A stretch of 58,800 nucleotides of DNA from Lobulomyces angularis (GCA_027604685.1 JADHYX010000106.1:1-58800); one strand, 5' to 3'; shown: positions 1 to 12,158, counted from the stretch's first letter. Translations and numbers: made by a program. The notes: generated by a model from the letters alone, not told the origin.

Positions 1-5
1 AACAG

Positions 6-242
6 ATGTTAAAAGCTGTTTGGTCTGGTAAAAAAATTGAGAACAGGCTTCCAGAAGTACAAAAAGGCTTTGAGTTAATTGTTGAAAAAATGCCTGATGA
101 AACCTTTAGACCTTTAGAGACAAAAATAACAAATATGCTTAGATTAATTGAGATAAGAGCTAAAGAATTAGATACCGAACTATTTAATAGAATATTAAAT
201 TACAAAATACTAAAAAATAACGTTAAAACTATGAAAAAATAA
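6..242 (+). CDS. Unplaced K/E-rich ORF at window edge
   Basis: An open frame of 78 codons begins with ATG at 6 and ends TAA at 242. The product is lysine- and glutamate-rich and probably helical, with no motif I recognise. The gene may continue to the left of the window, since the first five bases end in AG and could be a splice acceptor. It could equally be the tail of a mobile-element ORF: the spacer after it reaches a TTCCAACA string near 425, which resembles the 3' end of some copia LTRs, but no matching 5' copy is seen. Function unknown. Confidence 0.25.
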   Translation: MLKAVWSGKKIENRLPEVQKGFELIVEKMPDETFRPLETKITNMLRLIEIRAKELDTELFNRILNYKILKNNVKTMKK

Positions 243-599
243 TTTTGTGCTTACAATGTTACTACTTAATGCAAGGTACAGGTAGCACTAGAATATAGTA
301 ATTATTCATTGTAATTTCTTTGTATTCCTTTGTTTAAAATTGTAGTCATCCTTCGTAGTCTAGTAATTTCTTAGTGTTCCTTGTAATTGTCATAAAAATA
401 AATTGGTATGAATTACACACCAATTCCAACAGTTGGGTTTAATTTAATTCATTATTCTTTTAATCTAAAATTCAAATTCAACTACAAATCAAATCTTTAC
501 AAAACATTATTAAAAAAAAAGAGACTGTTGAGCACACAATTATATGCAACGCCTTAAAAAATTTTGAAACAAATTTTTTTGGTTTAAATTTATACTAAC
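243..599. other. Intergenic spacer, nothing recognised
   Basis: AT-rich spacer in front of the LEA_2-like gene. It contains no open frame of note and no RNA gene that I can fold. The last about 60 bases before the ATG at 600 are T/A-rich, as expected for a promoter or 5' UTR here. Confidence 0.5.
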
Positions 600-2155
600 A
601 TGGACAAAAATCAAGAAGAAAAGTTTCCACAATCTTATGTGGTTAATGAACAGTTACCACAAAATGAAGACCTTTTCACTGGAAACTATCAACAATTTGG
701 ATATGGCAACTTAAATGATAATGTTGTTAACGAAGAAGAGGTAAACAAACTAATTTTGGAATAAATATTAATTTTACTAAATGTACTTTAATGTCAGAAT
801 TATCAATATACACATAATTTTCAACATCCACAAGAATGTGTTTTAGTACCACCTGAGCATTACCAACAGGAAGATTTCTCTCCAATACTCACTGAGACTT
901 ACTATAAATCCGATCCAGTTTACGAGGCTGATAACACACCATACCAATATCAAGGTCAGTACTATCCTTCTTTAAGTAATTATAACAATACCAATGTGCA
1001 GTATACTTCTGAACCATGTTTGGATGAAAGAAACCTAGGAGCTGCCACTAGGCTCTTGAAGTAATGAGATATCATAAAAATATTTTTTTATGAAGGCTAA
1101 TTAAGCTTTTTTAATTAATTTTAGAAACAGTTACCCTCATAATAAGAGGCAGCCTCTTGATTCTCGAAGCTCCATGTTGACGTATGGTCAACGACAAGGC
1201 ATGCAGAATAGTAATGCCACTATTATTCCTCCTTATAGTCTAGTGCAGAAGAAAAACAAAAACCGCATTTGCTGTTGTTTTCGAACTAAAGTCGGATGCT
1301 GTTGCTGTTGCTTGCTGCTTTTAATGTTGATATTAATAGGTTTAGGGGTTACTTTATACTTTTTGTATCCTAGAACACCTGAAATTGTGGTATCAAAACC
1401 ATATTTGAATGCAGATTTAAGTGGTGGTAGTAGTGTAAAAGTTGTTGGATCGCCATTAACTGCCTCAGTATAATCGTCATTACCTTTCGACTAATTAATG
1501 TTCAAATTAATTAGGTGGAAAATCCTTTTGTTTTAACCTTCTTTTTGTTTCTGGATGTAGCTGTCAATTCGAAAAATTTAATTGATTGGGATTTAAGTAT
1601 TAATTTGCTGCTTTTTACAAATTTACTAACTTTTATTGTTATAAGATTATATTAAAGTCGTTGGTACTGTTATTAATCCTGATGGGACTGAAGCAAAAGG
1701 ATTAGATGGACTGGGTACAGTTAATAATGTAAAAATTAAAAAGCTGGGTGTTACTAACCTTACTTTGGTAAGCATTTACCTTAATAATTACTTTTGATCT
1801 TTACTGTTAGCCAATTGTTTTAAATTACACTGTCACTTCTGCCTCGAATGATATGTTGAAGGAACCAACACTTCGAAATTTGTTGAATTCGTGTGGTTTT
1901 TTTTCAAGTGTAAGAGATTTTATATTTAAATTATAATTCTTTCTTAGGAGGCTCCACCAGACATTAAACTTCAATACAGCATATTTATATCAGTAGGAAT
2001 AATAAGTTGGACAGGTTATATTCCACAAATAGATGGAACTACAGGTATTTGTTAAAATAAAATTATTTACACTTTCCAAAGATTTTGCATGCCCTGTAAA
2101 TAAAAATGACCTAGGAATATTTAAAGATGGACAGTTTGGTGGTGGACGATTGTAA
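600..2155 (+). CDS. LEA_2-like single-pass membrane protein (Cys-rich juxtamembrane)
   Basis: Eight exons join in frame to about 406 residues: 600-740, 798-1060, 1125-1467, 1515-1596, 1646-1767, 1811-1909, 1948-2044, 2082-2155. The N-terminal third is cytosol-like and rich in Asn, Gln, Tyr and Glu. Then come a basic patch (QKKNKNR), two cysteine clusters (CCC and CCCCC) and one strongly hydrophobic helix ending FLYPRTP. The C-terminal part has the layout of LEA_2-type beta-sandwich domains in fungal proteins (VNSKN, then GTVINPDG, then a late CP motif). The Cys clusters suggest palmitoylation. Such fungal proteins are usually uncharacterised vacuolar or plasma-membrane proteins. I recognise the architecture, not a named gene. 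The last exon rests on an acceptor at 2081; without it the protein stops ten residues earlier. Confidence 0.7.
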
Positions 2156-2514
2156 TTGTTGAGTTTATAAAATTTTATATTCCTATTTATATTATCATCT
2201 TTATAAATCAATTTAACTACACAATATAATAGTAGCCTCATAGAAAATTTATGTTGCTAATATTATTTAAATTTACGCAACTCTTATAGATGTTTATCTG
2301 CAAAAAATTTTTTTTTTATAAAATAATATCTATGTATTTTACTTAATTGTATACTTCTAAACTTTTTATTTAAGAAAAAGTAGCCAGCAGCTAATGTTGT
2401 CTGATAAGAAGAGCGGATAAAAAAACATGAAGAAATTGTAGGAATTTAAAATTAAAAAAAAAAAGTTTTTGCTTTTCGTGTTGATAAAATCGTATTTGAA
2501 TCTTTTCCCTGAAA
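2156..2514. other. Intergenic spacer, nothing recognised
   Basis: AT-rich spacer between two genes on the same strand. It should hold the terminator of the LEA_2-like gene and the promoter of NME7. No conserved element is visible. Confidence 0.45.
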
Positions 2515-4026
2515 ATGATGATAAATAACAACGAGCAAGTTATAAAACCAGTTGACCGATATTGTTTTGTGGTTGAATGGTTTGATGTTCATGCACAGCT
2601 GACAAGACAATACAATTTATACTACTGCCCCGAAGACTCAACTGTGGAAATGGTAAAGACATTTAACATTTTTTTAGATTAATTATTAACAACTATTTAA
2701 ATAAAAAGTTTGATTTAAAGTCTAGAAAGACATTTTTGAGGAGAACTAGAATTGAAGAAGACATTAAACTTTCTAGTTTTTATTTAGGTTCTAGTTTAAA
2801 TTTATTTTCCAGACAATTACAAATTGTTAACTTTGGAGATGCATTCACTAGATCAAAATTAGAAATTTCTAATGAAAAGTAACAAAATTTATTTTTTTTT
2901 TTTGAAAAAAATTTAAATATTTTTCATTATCTTTATTAAGGACCTTCTTGGTAGTAAAACCAAACGGCTATTTGCAATTAGGAATTATATTAAACGAAAT
3001 TTTTAAAAATAATAATATGAGTGAATTCAACTTAACTGGATTGAAAATGTTGGATTTTGAAGAAGTTTTTGTAAGGCATCTTGCTTTTAAAAAAGAAGAA
3101 GAAAGGTTTTAACTTGTAATGTTTTAATACATTGGCTAAAATTCTCCATAGGTTTGGTGAAGAATTTGGGAATAGATGCACCGTCTTTAGATTAAATAAA
3201 GCAAATGCTGTTGAAGAGTTGGTCAGCCTTGTTGGTAAGAAATACAATAATGCGATTTAAAGTATTTAATTAATTCGAATTTAGAAACATCCCCAGTATT
3301 ATCGAAATTAAAAAATTTATTCTATGTACCTAAAAACCCTGCTGAAGTTAAAGAAGTATTTTCTAAATTACCTTGTTGATTTATCTCTAAAAATAAATGA
3401 AGACTTTGAATTTAGTGTTTGGTCAAGAAAATAGTAATGGAGGTATGAAACGCACATCCACTTTGTACAAAGGCAACAAGGATCAAAGGAAATATTTTCA
3501 AACTTTATGTTTAATTAAGCCACATGCAGTAAATAAATTTGAACATGGATCAATCATAAATGAAATTTTAAAAGAGAACTATTTCATTTCGGATATGGAA
3601 TTATTTAATCTAGAGTCTGCCAATGCCGAAGAATTTTTAGAAGTTTATAAAGATGTTGTACCTGAATATCACGTAACCTTTTTTCCTAAAATGAAATTTT
3701 ATAGTTTTACGAAAAATTTTTATTCTAGTTAATGTTGGACCAGTTAACTTCGGGTATTCTTGTAGCTTTAGAAATATCTGGAAAAAATGAAAATATTGTT
3801 TGTGAGTTTAGAAATTTTTGTGGACCAAGGTAAGGTTGTCTAATTACTTATTATATTTATTATTTTTATGAAACCAAGTGATCCCGAATTAGGAAGATTA
3901 ATTAGACCACAAACTTTGAGATCTAAATTTGGCACTGACAAAATAAAAAATTCCGTGCATTGTACAGATTTAACAGATGATGGTGTATTAGAAGCGGAGT
4001 ATTTCTTTAAAATTTTAGTTGATTAG
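2515..4026 (+). CDS. NME7: NME7-type nucleoside diphosphate kinase, DM10 + two NDK domains
   Basis: Eight exons (2515-2652, 2721-2878, 2941-3105, 3152-3234, 3285-3374, 3416-3672, 3729-3829, 3879-4026) give about 379 residues, close to the usual NME7 length. The N-terminus is a DM10 domain (FVVEWFDVHAQLTRQY, later FSRQLQIVNFGD). The first NDK domain starts TFLVVKPNG but ends early and has no NxxH catalytic histidine segment, so it looks inactive. The second NDK domain is complete, with CLIKPHAV, EFLEVYKDVVPEY, FCGPSDPE and the active-site NSVHCTDL. In animals and algae NME7 is a ciliary protein and also belongs to the gamma-tubulin ring complex; this is family knowledge. The linker joining the halves needs a 41-nt intron (3375-3415) that removes an in-frame TGA. 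Its presence fits the dynein gene nearby and supports a flagellated life stage. Confidence 0.92.
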
Positions 4027-4306
4027 CATTCCCGCTGAACATTTTGTAGAATTTCTATACATATATTAATATAGAAGATTCTGATTTTTTTTTTATCAGT
4101 AAAAAATAAACAAGTCTAATAGACTACATCTAGTTTTAATGGAGTTATATCTTCACTTTGCTATCAAAAATAGATTAAATGTCTAAATAAATAATTCTAT
4201 TTGTGATTAACTACGGATGATTATAAAAATAATGATTTAAATTATAATCAAATAAATACATTATATAGAAGAAAAAAATTTTGTAACTTCAAAAAATTAT
4301 AGTATC

Positions 4307-5543
4307 TTATTCTTCCCAAGGTAAGATTCCTTTAAAAGGTAAATTATCTAAAGCAAACAGTTTGATCTACAAAGTAATTAATATTTGATTTTATACCTTC
4401 TGGACAATATTCGAATAAGGTTCTTAATTCGGGACAAGTTTCTTTGTAAGGATTAGAAACTCGTTTGAATGGATTTCTATTCTTTTTTTTCCTCGACAAA
4501 GGATCGCGGCAGCCATAAAGATCATTTTGGAATGGTAAAACTGAAAATTTTTTCTATTTTAAAATATTAAAGTTGTAGTTACATTCAATTTATTTACTTC
4601 ACCCTCCTCAGCTGTCCTTCTATCCTGTAAGGGAAGGTCAAAACCGATATATTCAAAATTTTTAACATTAAATTTGATTGCTTTCAAATGCAGATTTTCG
4701 AATCGAAATTTTTTAAATTTAAATCCAATAATTGTGATGGTTTTGGGAAAAAAGTTAGTAAATTCCTTAAATCTACAAATAGAGAATAATAAATTTTCAA
4801 AGGAATCTTTTGCAAATTCTTCCTGATAATTACTAATTAAGTCTTTTATTATTGTTCTTTGCAATTTTTACCTACCGTTGTAACGGAGTTAAGAAATTCT
4901 CTATTATTGAACATCTGATTATCCATTAGTTTGGCAACCTCATAATAACTCTGTCCTTCACTTTTTGGACCAGCACTGTATCTAGTTTGACCACCTGCAC
5001 AAAAAATATATTAGTTTCTAGATTCCATGAAGTACCAGAAAATATTAAAACAGAGTTTCCATTCTTAGCTTTTTTTAGATTAATAGAAAATTTTATTTGC
5101 TCCAGAAGATTGCTCAGCTGATTTTTCTGGTAGCTATGAAGGATCCAGTTCTACAGTAAATAGTGATTAGAATAATACTTTGTGTTTTTGTGCAGTTAAT
5201 ACTGAATTATAGTCATTACATTTTTATCTTCAAAATTATTATTAAGGCCAAGAAAAATTGAGTGCCCTAAAATTTTTACAGTTAAAAGCTTAACGCTAGA
5301 TAAAAATAAACCTGGAACAATAATTAAATTTGTAAAATTATTGTAATCAAAATCTATATTTTCATTTAAATCAAATTTGTTAATTTTTGAAACACCACTT
5401 TTGAAACTGTTATCCTGCGAACTTTCGTCAGTAATATTGATGAAGTCATAATTGATATTAAAATTGAATCCAAATAAAGTAAGTAAGGAAATTAAGAGAA
5501 TTAAAATAACGAAAGTCCAAATAACAGAGGTTTTTTTTTTCAT
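4307..5543 (-). CDS. DUF218 (YdcF/ElyC-like fold) type II membrane protein
   Basis: Start ATG at 5543, stop at 4307. A basic MKKK start is followed by one hydrophobic helix (about residues 7-26), so the protein is a type II membrane protein with a lumenal or external C-terminal domain. Joined exons show the fungal DUF218 signature in order: LIIVPGHSIFLG, EDKNNWILHSYQ, VLIFSGGQTRY, GPKSEGQSYYEV, FAKDSFENLLFSICRF, PKTITIIGFKFKKFRF, FEYIGFDLP, PFQNDLYGCRDPL and a terminal GILPWEE. The family is poorly understood; bacterial relatives act in envelope processes, and the fungal members have no firm role. Two introns appear to be only 29 nt (4843-4871 and 4554-4582). The family assignment is firm; the function is not. 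Confidence 0.85.
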
Positions 5544-6245
5544 TTTTCTATATACTATAATAATAATTTATTTTACATTTTTTTATGTGACATACAAAAA
5601 AAATTTTTTCCAAAAAAATTGAAATTAAATTTTCTGTGAAGAGTATATTGTAGGCAACTTGATTAAAAACTAACATTAGTTACTGATTATTATTGAATCT
5701 CTCATGTTGCCGGTTCATGGGAGCTTCGATTTTCTTTTTGACTTTCCTTTCACAATGAAACAAAGGTATAGTGGAAGTATTCAATTGCTAGCCATTAAAA
5801 TGGGAAATACTTCCTTTAATTAAATCTATTTTAGAAGAAGTCTATTCTTCATTATTTCTATAGAAAATTTAATAATGCTTTGTATCACTTTCTTGATCTT
5901 GAAAGTTGAATTTGAAAAAGAAAAAAATAAAAAAAAAAATACTTTATGCCACTTTCAGATAAATTTGAAAAGAGCATACTTTACTTTATAATATTTTTAT
6001 TATCATTTAAAAAGATCCCTGTTTCTATCAAATTGTTATTACGAAAAAATATACTGTCGATTGTGATAAATTGTTTCCTTTTAAGATTTATTTTAATTTC
6101 CAACTTTTACATAATAGAAGAAAAATATTTGTCAAAATTTTATTCAATAAATCGTATTAAAGCAAAAAGTACATTAAATTCTAATATAATTAAAAAGGAT
6201 TACATCCCTTTTATCAAAGTCACTCTAACAAAAATTTTTAAAATT
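5544..6245. other. Divergent spacer / uncertain 5' region of the LRR-RhoGEF gene
   Basis: Shared upstream region of the DUF218 gene (-) and the LRR-RhoGEF gene (+). A frame is open from an ATG at 5946 into the RhoGEF coding region and would add 100 residues, including a hydrophobic stretch. Its Phe/Ile/Leu/Lys-heavy composition looks like translated AT-rich DNA, so I treat it as probable 5' UTR, but a longer protein cannot be ruled out. Confidence 0.45.
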
Positions 6246-9211
6246 ATGTCAAGTGCAATAACCTTTAAAAAATATACTCCTTTTTCCATAAACATTGTGG
6301 ATGATAACCTATGTGAACAAAGAGCCCAATTGAGGAAAGCCGATGAGCAGGTGTTGGATTGTAATTGTTCACATTTCCATTCAAGCAGTAGGCTTCAACA
6401 AATCATCAAATCAGAATTGAAAAACCGTAAAAAGTTTTCCCAAGAATTAAAAAATTTATTGAATTTAAGCAGCAATTACTCAGATTCAGATTTTTTAAGT
6501 GCAGAAGATTTGTGCTTGTTAATTAAGCAGGATACATCTCAGAATGTTGATAGTGCCACAGACTTATTCGGTAACCAAAAATATACCTTCTGAAGTTTTG
6601 ATAAATATAATCATTTGTAGAGAGAAAAGTTTTAAAAGCATTAGCACCGGAGTATGCAAAGCCAACTATAATAAATTACAGTAATCAAAACTTGGTATGC
6701 TTATCGCTGCAGCAATATCCATTCAACCAAACCTTTAAAAATGTAATGCAATTAAATATTTCGTCCAACAATATTAAAGAATTACCCAGCGACATTAGCG
6801 AATTGATTAATCTAGAGTTTTTTGATATTAGCTTCAACGCTATAAAGGCGCTTCCATCCTCTATAAAGAAAATTCGAAGCTTACGCAGTTTAAATGTTTC
6901 TCATAACAACATTGAAGTTATTGGTAAAAACTTTTAATAGAGTGTTAATACTTACAACTATTTTGAAGATTCTGATTTTTTTTTGAACTTATCGAAATTG
7001 GAGGATTTAAACATTTCTTTTAACAATTTGTGCGAAATACCGTCATCTGTTGGGTTGTGCTTAAATGCTTTAAATTCTTTTCAGCTTACTGGAAATAAAT
7101 TTGAGAATTACTCAAACATCATTCAATATGCCAAAAATAATTGCAATCTGAATTTAACGACATTAAAAAAGAAGTGCTATAATAATTTCAATGTGTGTAC
7201 CGGTACTCCTGCTACTCAGTTGGACAATGTCTTATTAACAAGTCCTGGCGTTCCTGTTTTTGATAGCGCAAATGACTTGAGTATAGAAGAAGACGATGAT
7301 GCGTTAACAAAAAAGTCGAAAAAACTTTCTAGTAATAAAATCAAAAGCAAAGGGGGTTTGAATTTTATTTTCATCAACGCTGTTAACAAATTTTTAAAAT
7401 ATTAGTGGAAGTTGTTGATTTTGATAGACTATTTGCGATTTTGGAGGATGAATCTGACTTAAAAAACTTAATGATTCCAAAAAAAGCCTTTGTTAAGACA
7501 ATTTTAACAACTTCAGAAATCTCGCTTAATTCGAAAAGGAAAAGTGATCCTCAACAACAAACTAGCACAAACGCGACGAATATTTCCAAAACTGACCATT
7601 TTAATTTTGACCAGAGTGATATGCAGAAAAGTTTAGCAAAAAGAATTAAGATCTGTCAAGAAATTGTTGAGACAGAAAAAACCTACATCGAAGTTTTGCA
7701 AAATTTAGTTGAAATTTACATTAATCCCATTAGAAATGAAGAAAACAACTTTGGATTTTGCTTAACCAAAGATGAGGATGATTTATTATTTTCAAATATC
7801 GAGAGCATCCTTTCTTTTCATAAAAAGTTTGTGTACTTTTTTTAAAAATTTTTTAATACATATTATTTTATGCTTAGTCACCTATATCCGCTTTTAAATA
7901 ATGAAGCTGTTTTAAAGAAGCAATTAATAGGAGAAATTTTTTTAAGGTTATCTCCATTTTTTAAATTATATATAAAATACTGCAACAACTTCAGCGCAGC
8001 CTTAAAGTTTATATCCTTGTTGGAAAACTACAACTCTAATTCCACTGCAATTTTTTCAACAAAAAATGTTAAACTGAAAAGTCAACAAAAGTGTTTCAAA
8101 AATTTTCAAGTTGAAGCAAGAAAAAATGTTCTTCATCAATCACAGTTAAACTTACAATCCTTTTTAATGCTACCAATCCAGCGACTCCCGCGTTATAAGT
8201 TACTGTGTACGTGTATAATTACAAATTTCGATAAATTAAATTCTTAAAAGTTAAGGAACTGTTGGATAATACTATAAAAAATCATCCTGATAGAAAAAAT
8301 TTAGAGAAAGCGTTTAACGCAATAGAATCCAGTTGTCTATTAATCAATGAAGAAAAGAGAATGGAGGAGGAAAGAGAGCTGGAAAGACAAATTTTACGAA
8401 AATTAAAAGTAACTTCTGATAGCATAGGTGATATGTATTTAAGAATTGGAATGAAAAGAAAATTTTTGAAACAAGGCATACTGATATTAGTTAAAGTGTG
8501 TCAGCTGCCAAATTCTGAAAATTCTGGAAATGGCGATACGGAATCACAGTCACAAATCAGAAATGTTCATGAAAATTTTAACAAATTTTCGATACTTTTT
8601 AATGGGCAAAGGAAACAAAAATTTCTTTCACGTCGAGTTGGAAATGTAAAATTTTTAACCTTTAATAAAAAAAAAATTCTTATCAATTTTAGATAATTGA
8701 GACAAGATTTGGAATTGGAACTAAGGATGAAGATTTCACTTTAACGGACGAAATCAGCTTCAAAGAGATTTATTCAAGTGAAAAAAATAGTAATAATTGT
8801 ATTTTTCAAGGAACAACTACTTTACAGAAATTTGCAATATCAAAAACAAAAGGAAAAAAATTCAAATTTTTTTTGTTTACAGATACTCTTTGCTGGTGTA
8901 AATCAAAAAGAAATTTGGAAGAAATTTCGACTTATTCTGAAAAACTTTGCAACAATTTGTATGAGGATAATAAGTTAGAACAATATAAGCTGATTCAGTG
9001 CTTTAAATTAGACCGTGCAAGAGGACACAATTTTACCATGTTTGATATAACAAATGAAAGCAAAAATTTAAATCAAAATCAGCTTCAGTCTGATGAAAGT
9101 AAAATTTTTCTAATAAGGTTGAACTTGGGAAATACTATTTTTTATTTCAAAGAAAGTGACAGTAATGAAGCATTGGAATGGGAAAAATATTTTAATGAAA
9201 TATTGAAATGA
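6246..9211 (+). CDS. Leucine-rich-repeat RhoGEF (LRR-DH-PH)
   Basis: Seven exons (6246-6570, 6621-6923, 6969-7355, 7406-7826, 7878-8206, 8251-8645, 8693-9211) give about 892 residues; an ATG at 5946 would add 100. A polar N-terminus leads to at least four leucine-rich repeats (LNISSNNIKELPSDI, FDISFNAIKALPSSI, LNVSHNNIEVI, LNISFNNLCEIPSSV). A low-complexity linker follows, then a Dbl-homology domain starting ICQEIVETEKTYIEVLQNLV with the conserved MLPIQRLPRYKLL helix. It ends with a PH domain (FLFTDTLCWC, final Trp helix EALEWEKYFNEIL). The DH domain should load GTP on a Rho, Rac or Cdc42 GTPase; the LRRs probably select a partner, perhaps a Ras-type GTPase. The DH-PH assignment is strong, the target unknown. 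Confidence 0.88.
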
Positions 9212-9335
9212 ATAAATCGGAAAAGCAATTAATTATTTTTCAGTTAGAAAATTTTGCATACAAGTGTACGTAGACATTAAAGTAAATTGGAAAAATATAA
9301 ATTTTTGTTTAATTAAAACGAAGTAAATATAATTT

Positions 9336-11438
9336 TCAAGCCAAAAATTCAATTTTCCGTAGCTCAAACATAATCTGACTTAAACTAAATAATACAGTAA
9401 ACGAACCAAAAACAAAAAAAATTCCTGAAAAATTAACCTTTTAAATTTTTAAGTGATTTTACCTGAGATATTAAAAATTTGAACCAAAACAATTTTCATG
9501 CCTTCCAGTCCCAATGCAAAGCCTACCAGATTAGCAATCATCATTAAGTAAATATTAAAAACTGCTCCAATTCCTTTCAAATATTTAAAATATTTTAAAT
9601 TGGAATACGGATTAAATAACTTAGTCGCAATAATCTCTGGCAATATAAATAGTGTTATCAACCAACCCCACGCTCTAATTTACGAATTATGTTTAAGTTT
9701 ACATACAAAGTTGCTTACAATAATTTAAGACTAATATCATGCCAAACTGCAACAAAAGTGAAAACAAGAAGGGTGTTTAAGAGGTACCTTGACTTTCCAC
9801 CCAGTGGAACATAGAGATATCTAATTCTTTAGCAGCCTTTAAATTAGATAAATTTAATTACCTTACTATCCACCGGTTGAAGCTACGATGCCAACTTCTC
9901 CAAAAACCAAGAGTAGAATAATTATTACTCATACATCGAGTCATGTTCTCCGATGCAATAATTCCTTTATAAATACAAGTTAAAATTAATATTGAAAATA
10001 ATACCGTCGCATAGCGCCCAAAAACGGAAAAATCTCCAAATTATTAAAAGCTGCGAATTAAATAAAAAGGTAATGCCCAACTAACATGTTAGTTACCTTC
10101 AACCAAATTAGCTTCAAGTTAATAAAACCAACAGCACTAATTTGAAATGGTGTAAATTCACTCCAAGCTTTCGACTTGCTAATCGCCACCACATAAATAC
10201 CATGTAAAATAATTTCCATTAAGAAAAAACAAAATAGCCATCTGAAACCATATATCACTGTAGTGCTTAATTTAACCGCAGAAGAAACCTTATTCACCTG
10301 TCAAAAAAAAGTCAACTCCTCTCATAATAAAGGTTTACTCACCTGGCAGATAAAGTCATTGAATGTAATTATGGGGCCAGCCATATATAGAGGTGTATAC
10401 GTACAATAAGAAAGGTAATTAAAATAGTTATATTCAGTAAAATTCAAGTCATCTTCAATTCGGTATTTTGCGCACTTTGCAAACTTGCCATTTTTTGGAT
10501 TACACTCTTGACACTTTTTGCAATGTTCTTCAAAAATATCCAATTTTTTTCCAGTAGGAACACTAAACGTTAACAAGTCGTAACTATTGTTCCCCACATC
10601 ATTCAATTTTCTTCTCAACATCCAGTAGTAATCCATACTGAAAGATATGAATTTTAATATCATAAAATTAAATGGACTCCACCAATTTTTTTGAATGCCA
10701 TTGTAATTGTCCTATAAAATTTTAAATTAGTTTGTGTATAAAAGGCAAATTCATTTACCAGATAATAAAATTTTTTGTGTAAATTTTCAAATTTGTAACC
10801 GTTGTAGTAATCGTTTAGAAACAACGTTGATATAGCAAAAATCCATACAACAATTGGAAACATTTTCCAATAACCAAACGTTTTGGTTATTCCATAAAAG
10901 AAGGTTATAAAAATTAAAATTTTGATAACACCAGTTCCATATAATACAGTTAAAAAAATTAAAGCGAATAACAAGTTAAAGCTTAAAGAAGCTTTAGTAC
11001 ACTGATTTTTTGCTTCTAAGTCATAAAGTTTAAATAAATTTGATAATAATGAATGAAGCACCATTACAGGCAATAGCAGCTTAATATTGTTTCGAAATCC
11101 AGCTAAAAAAGTAAATCACTACTAGTAAATACTATTACCATATTGTGCATCAGAATTATCCACCATTCTTCCAAATAGCCAACCCTCCTGTAGTCTAAAG
11201 TAATAATTTTTGTAATTATCAAGTTTTGCTATTATAATAAAGTTAAATTTAGTTGAAAAAGTCTATTACGGTTGGAAAATCGATGAGCTTCCCAAAATAA
11301 CCAAGAAAAGCCAATTACCGTGATAGTGATATATACTAGATACTCAAATGTAAAAAACTGTGATTTTCTCATTATTATAAAATATCTTATGGAAACAAAT
11401 ATTTTCAAAATTTTCAGCATATATAGTACGAAGGACAT
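9336..11438 (-). CDS. GUP1: GUP1-like MBOAT O-acyltransferase
   Basis: Multi-pass membrane protein of the MBOAT family, the GUP1/HHAT branch. Ordered matches: [12 protein letters not shown] near the start, then [35 protein letters not shown]-type helix [58 protein letters not shown], and the active-site histidine in [16 protein letters not shown]. Fungal GUP1 acts in the ER and remodels GPI-anchor lipids by adding a long acyl chain; that is family knowledge. The last exon encodes a hydrophobic tail ending at TGA 9336. The start is uncertain: ATG at 11438 is the furthest in-frame choice, and a later Met or a spliced upstream exon is possible. The stop of the next gene on this strand lies only 66 bases upstream. 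Confidence 0.92.
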
Positions 11439-11503
11439 AGATATTCAAAGAAATAATACACCAGTAAGAAAAAAACTGCGAAAACTATTTAGGAGAAAAC
11501 TAT

Positions 11504-11951
11504 TTACTCAGATACACTGGTCTGCAGCTGCAACAAAGTGTTTTCCACAACATCTTTAAAATTTAAAGTTGCAACATCTTCTCTATCCAAAAGTCTCTTA
11601 AATAATTTCCCATTCACCATTTGCTCACGTATTTCGTTTTTGCAACGTAGCAATCCATGAATTTCAATTATTTTTCCATTTTTTACTTGGATTAGGATGT
11701 GGTCTTTCTTTACAATTTTCTAATGATCTTGTTTTACAACGAGCAAAAATAGAAAATGTTAGATATTCGTTTTACAAGAATTTGAAATCCTGCTTTTTTA
11801 AACATAAACATCTCCAAATCCTTTGCCTTTTGTTGGTACTTGTACTTCATTGCTGTCCAAAACATTCAGTTAGAGATCGATCGTTAACGTAAAGAATAGT
11901 AACCTTTTTTCTTAATTTTGTTACTTTACTAGAATATATAGATATAAACAT
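11504..11951 (-). CDS. Small unknown basic protein, about 113 residues, three exons
   Basis: Reading from ATG at 11951, an intron with donor GTTACT and acceptor ACAG and a second with donor GTAAAA and acceptor TTAG join three short exons in one frame to a stop at 11504. The protein is basic at the N-terminus (KVTKLRKKAMKYKYQQKAKD), then has a compact-looking core (ILIQVKNGKIIEIHGLLRC, then KLFKRLLDREDVATLNF) and a helical end. The hydrophobic/polar pattern and even frame suggest a real gene. I do not recognise the family; no membrane segment or signal peptide is visible. It sits tandemly just upstream of GUP1 on the same strand. No single exon is long enough to stand out as an ORF, so it could easily be missed. 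Confidence 0.5.
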
Positions 11952-12158
11952 TTTATCATAAACTAAATTATGTGAAGTTTTGTTTTTATTATCTAAACAA
12001 TCAAAAAATCATTTTCAAATTTTCGGAGCATTTTCAATACTAAGATTTATGTTCCACACACTATTAAATGATATTGTTTCAAAAACTATTTACGTATAAA
12101 TATAAGCTTACATAAATTAAATTAAATAAATTAATTATTAAAATTATACATTTGTAAA

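Noticed and set aside
3397..3732. Separate single-domain NDK gene starting at ATG 3397
   Set aside because: A 41-nt GT-AG intron joins it in frame to the DM10 and first NDK domain, giving the full NME7 order and length.
5946..6245. Hydrophobic 100-residue N-terminal extension of the LRR-RhoGEF
   Set aside because: Composition looks like chance AT-rich translation; kept only as an alternative start.
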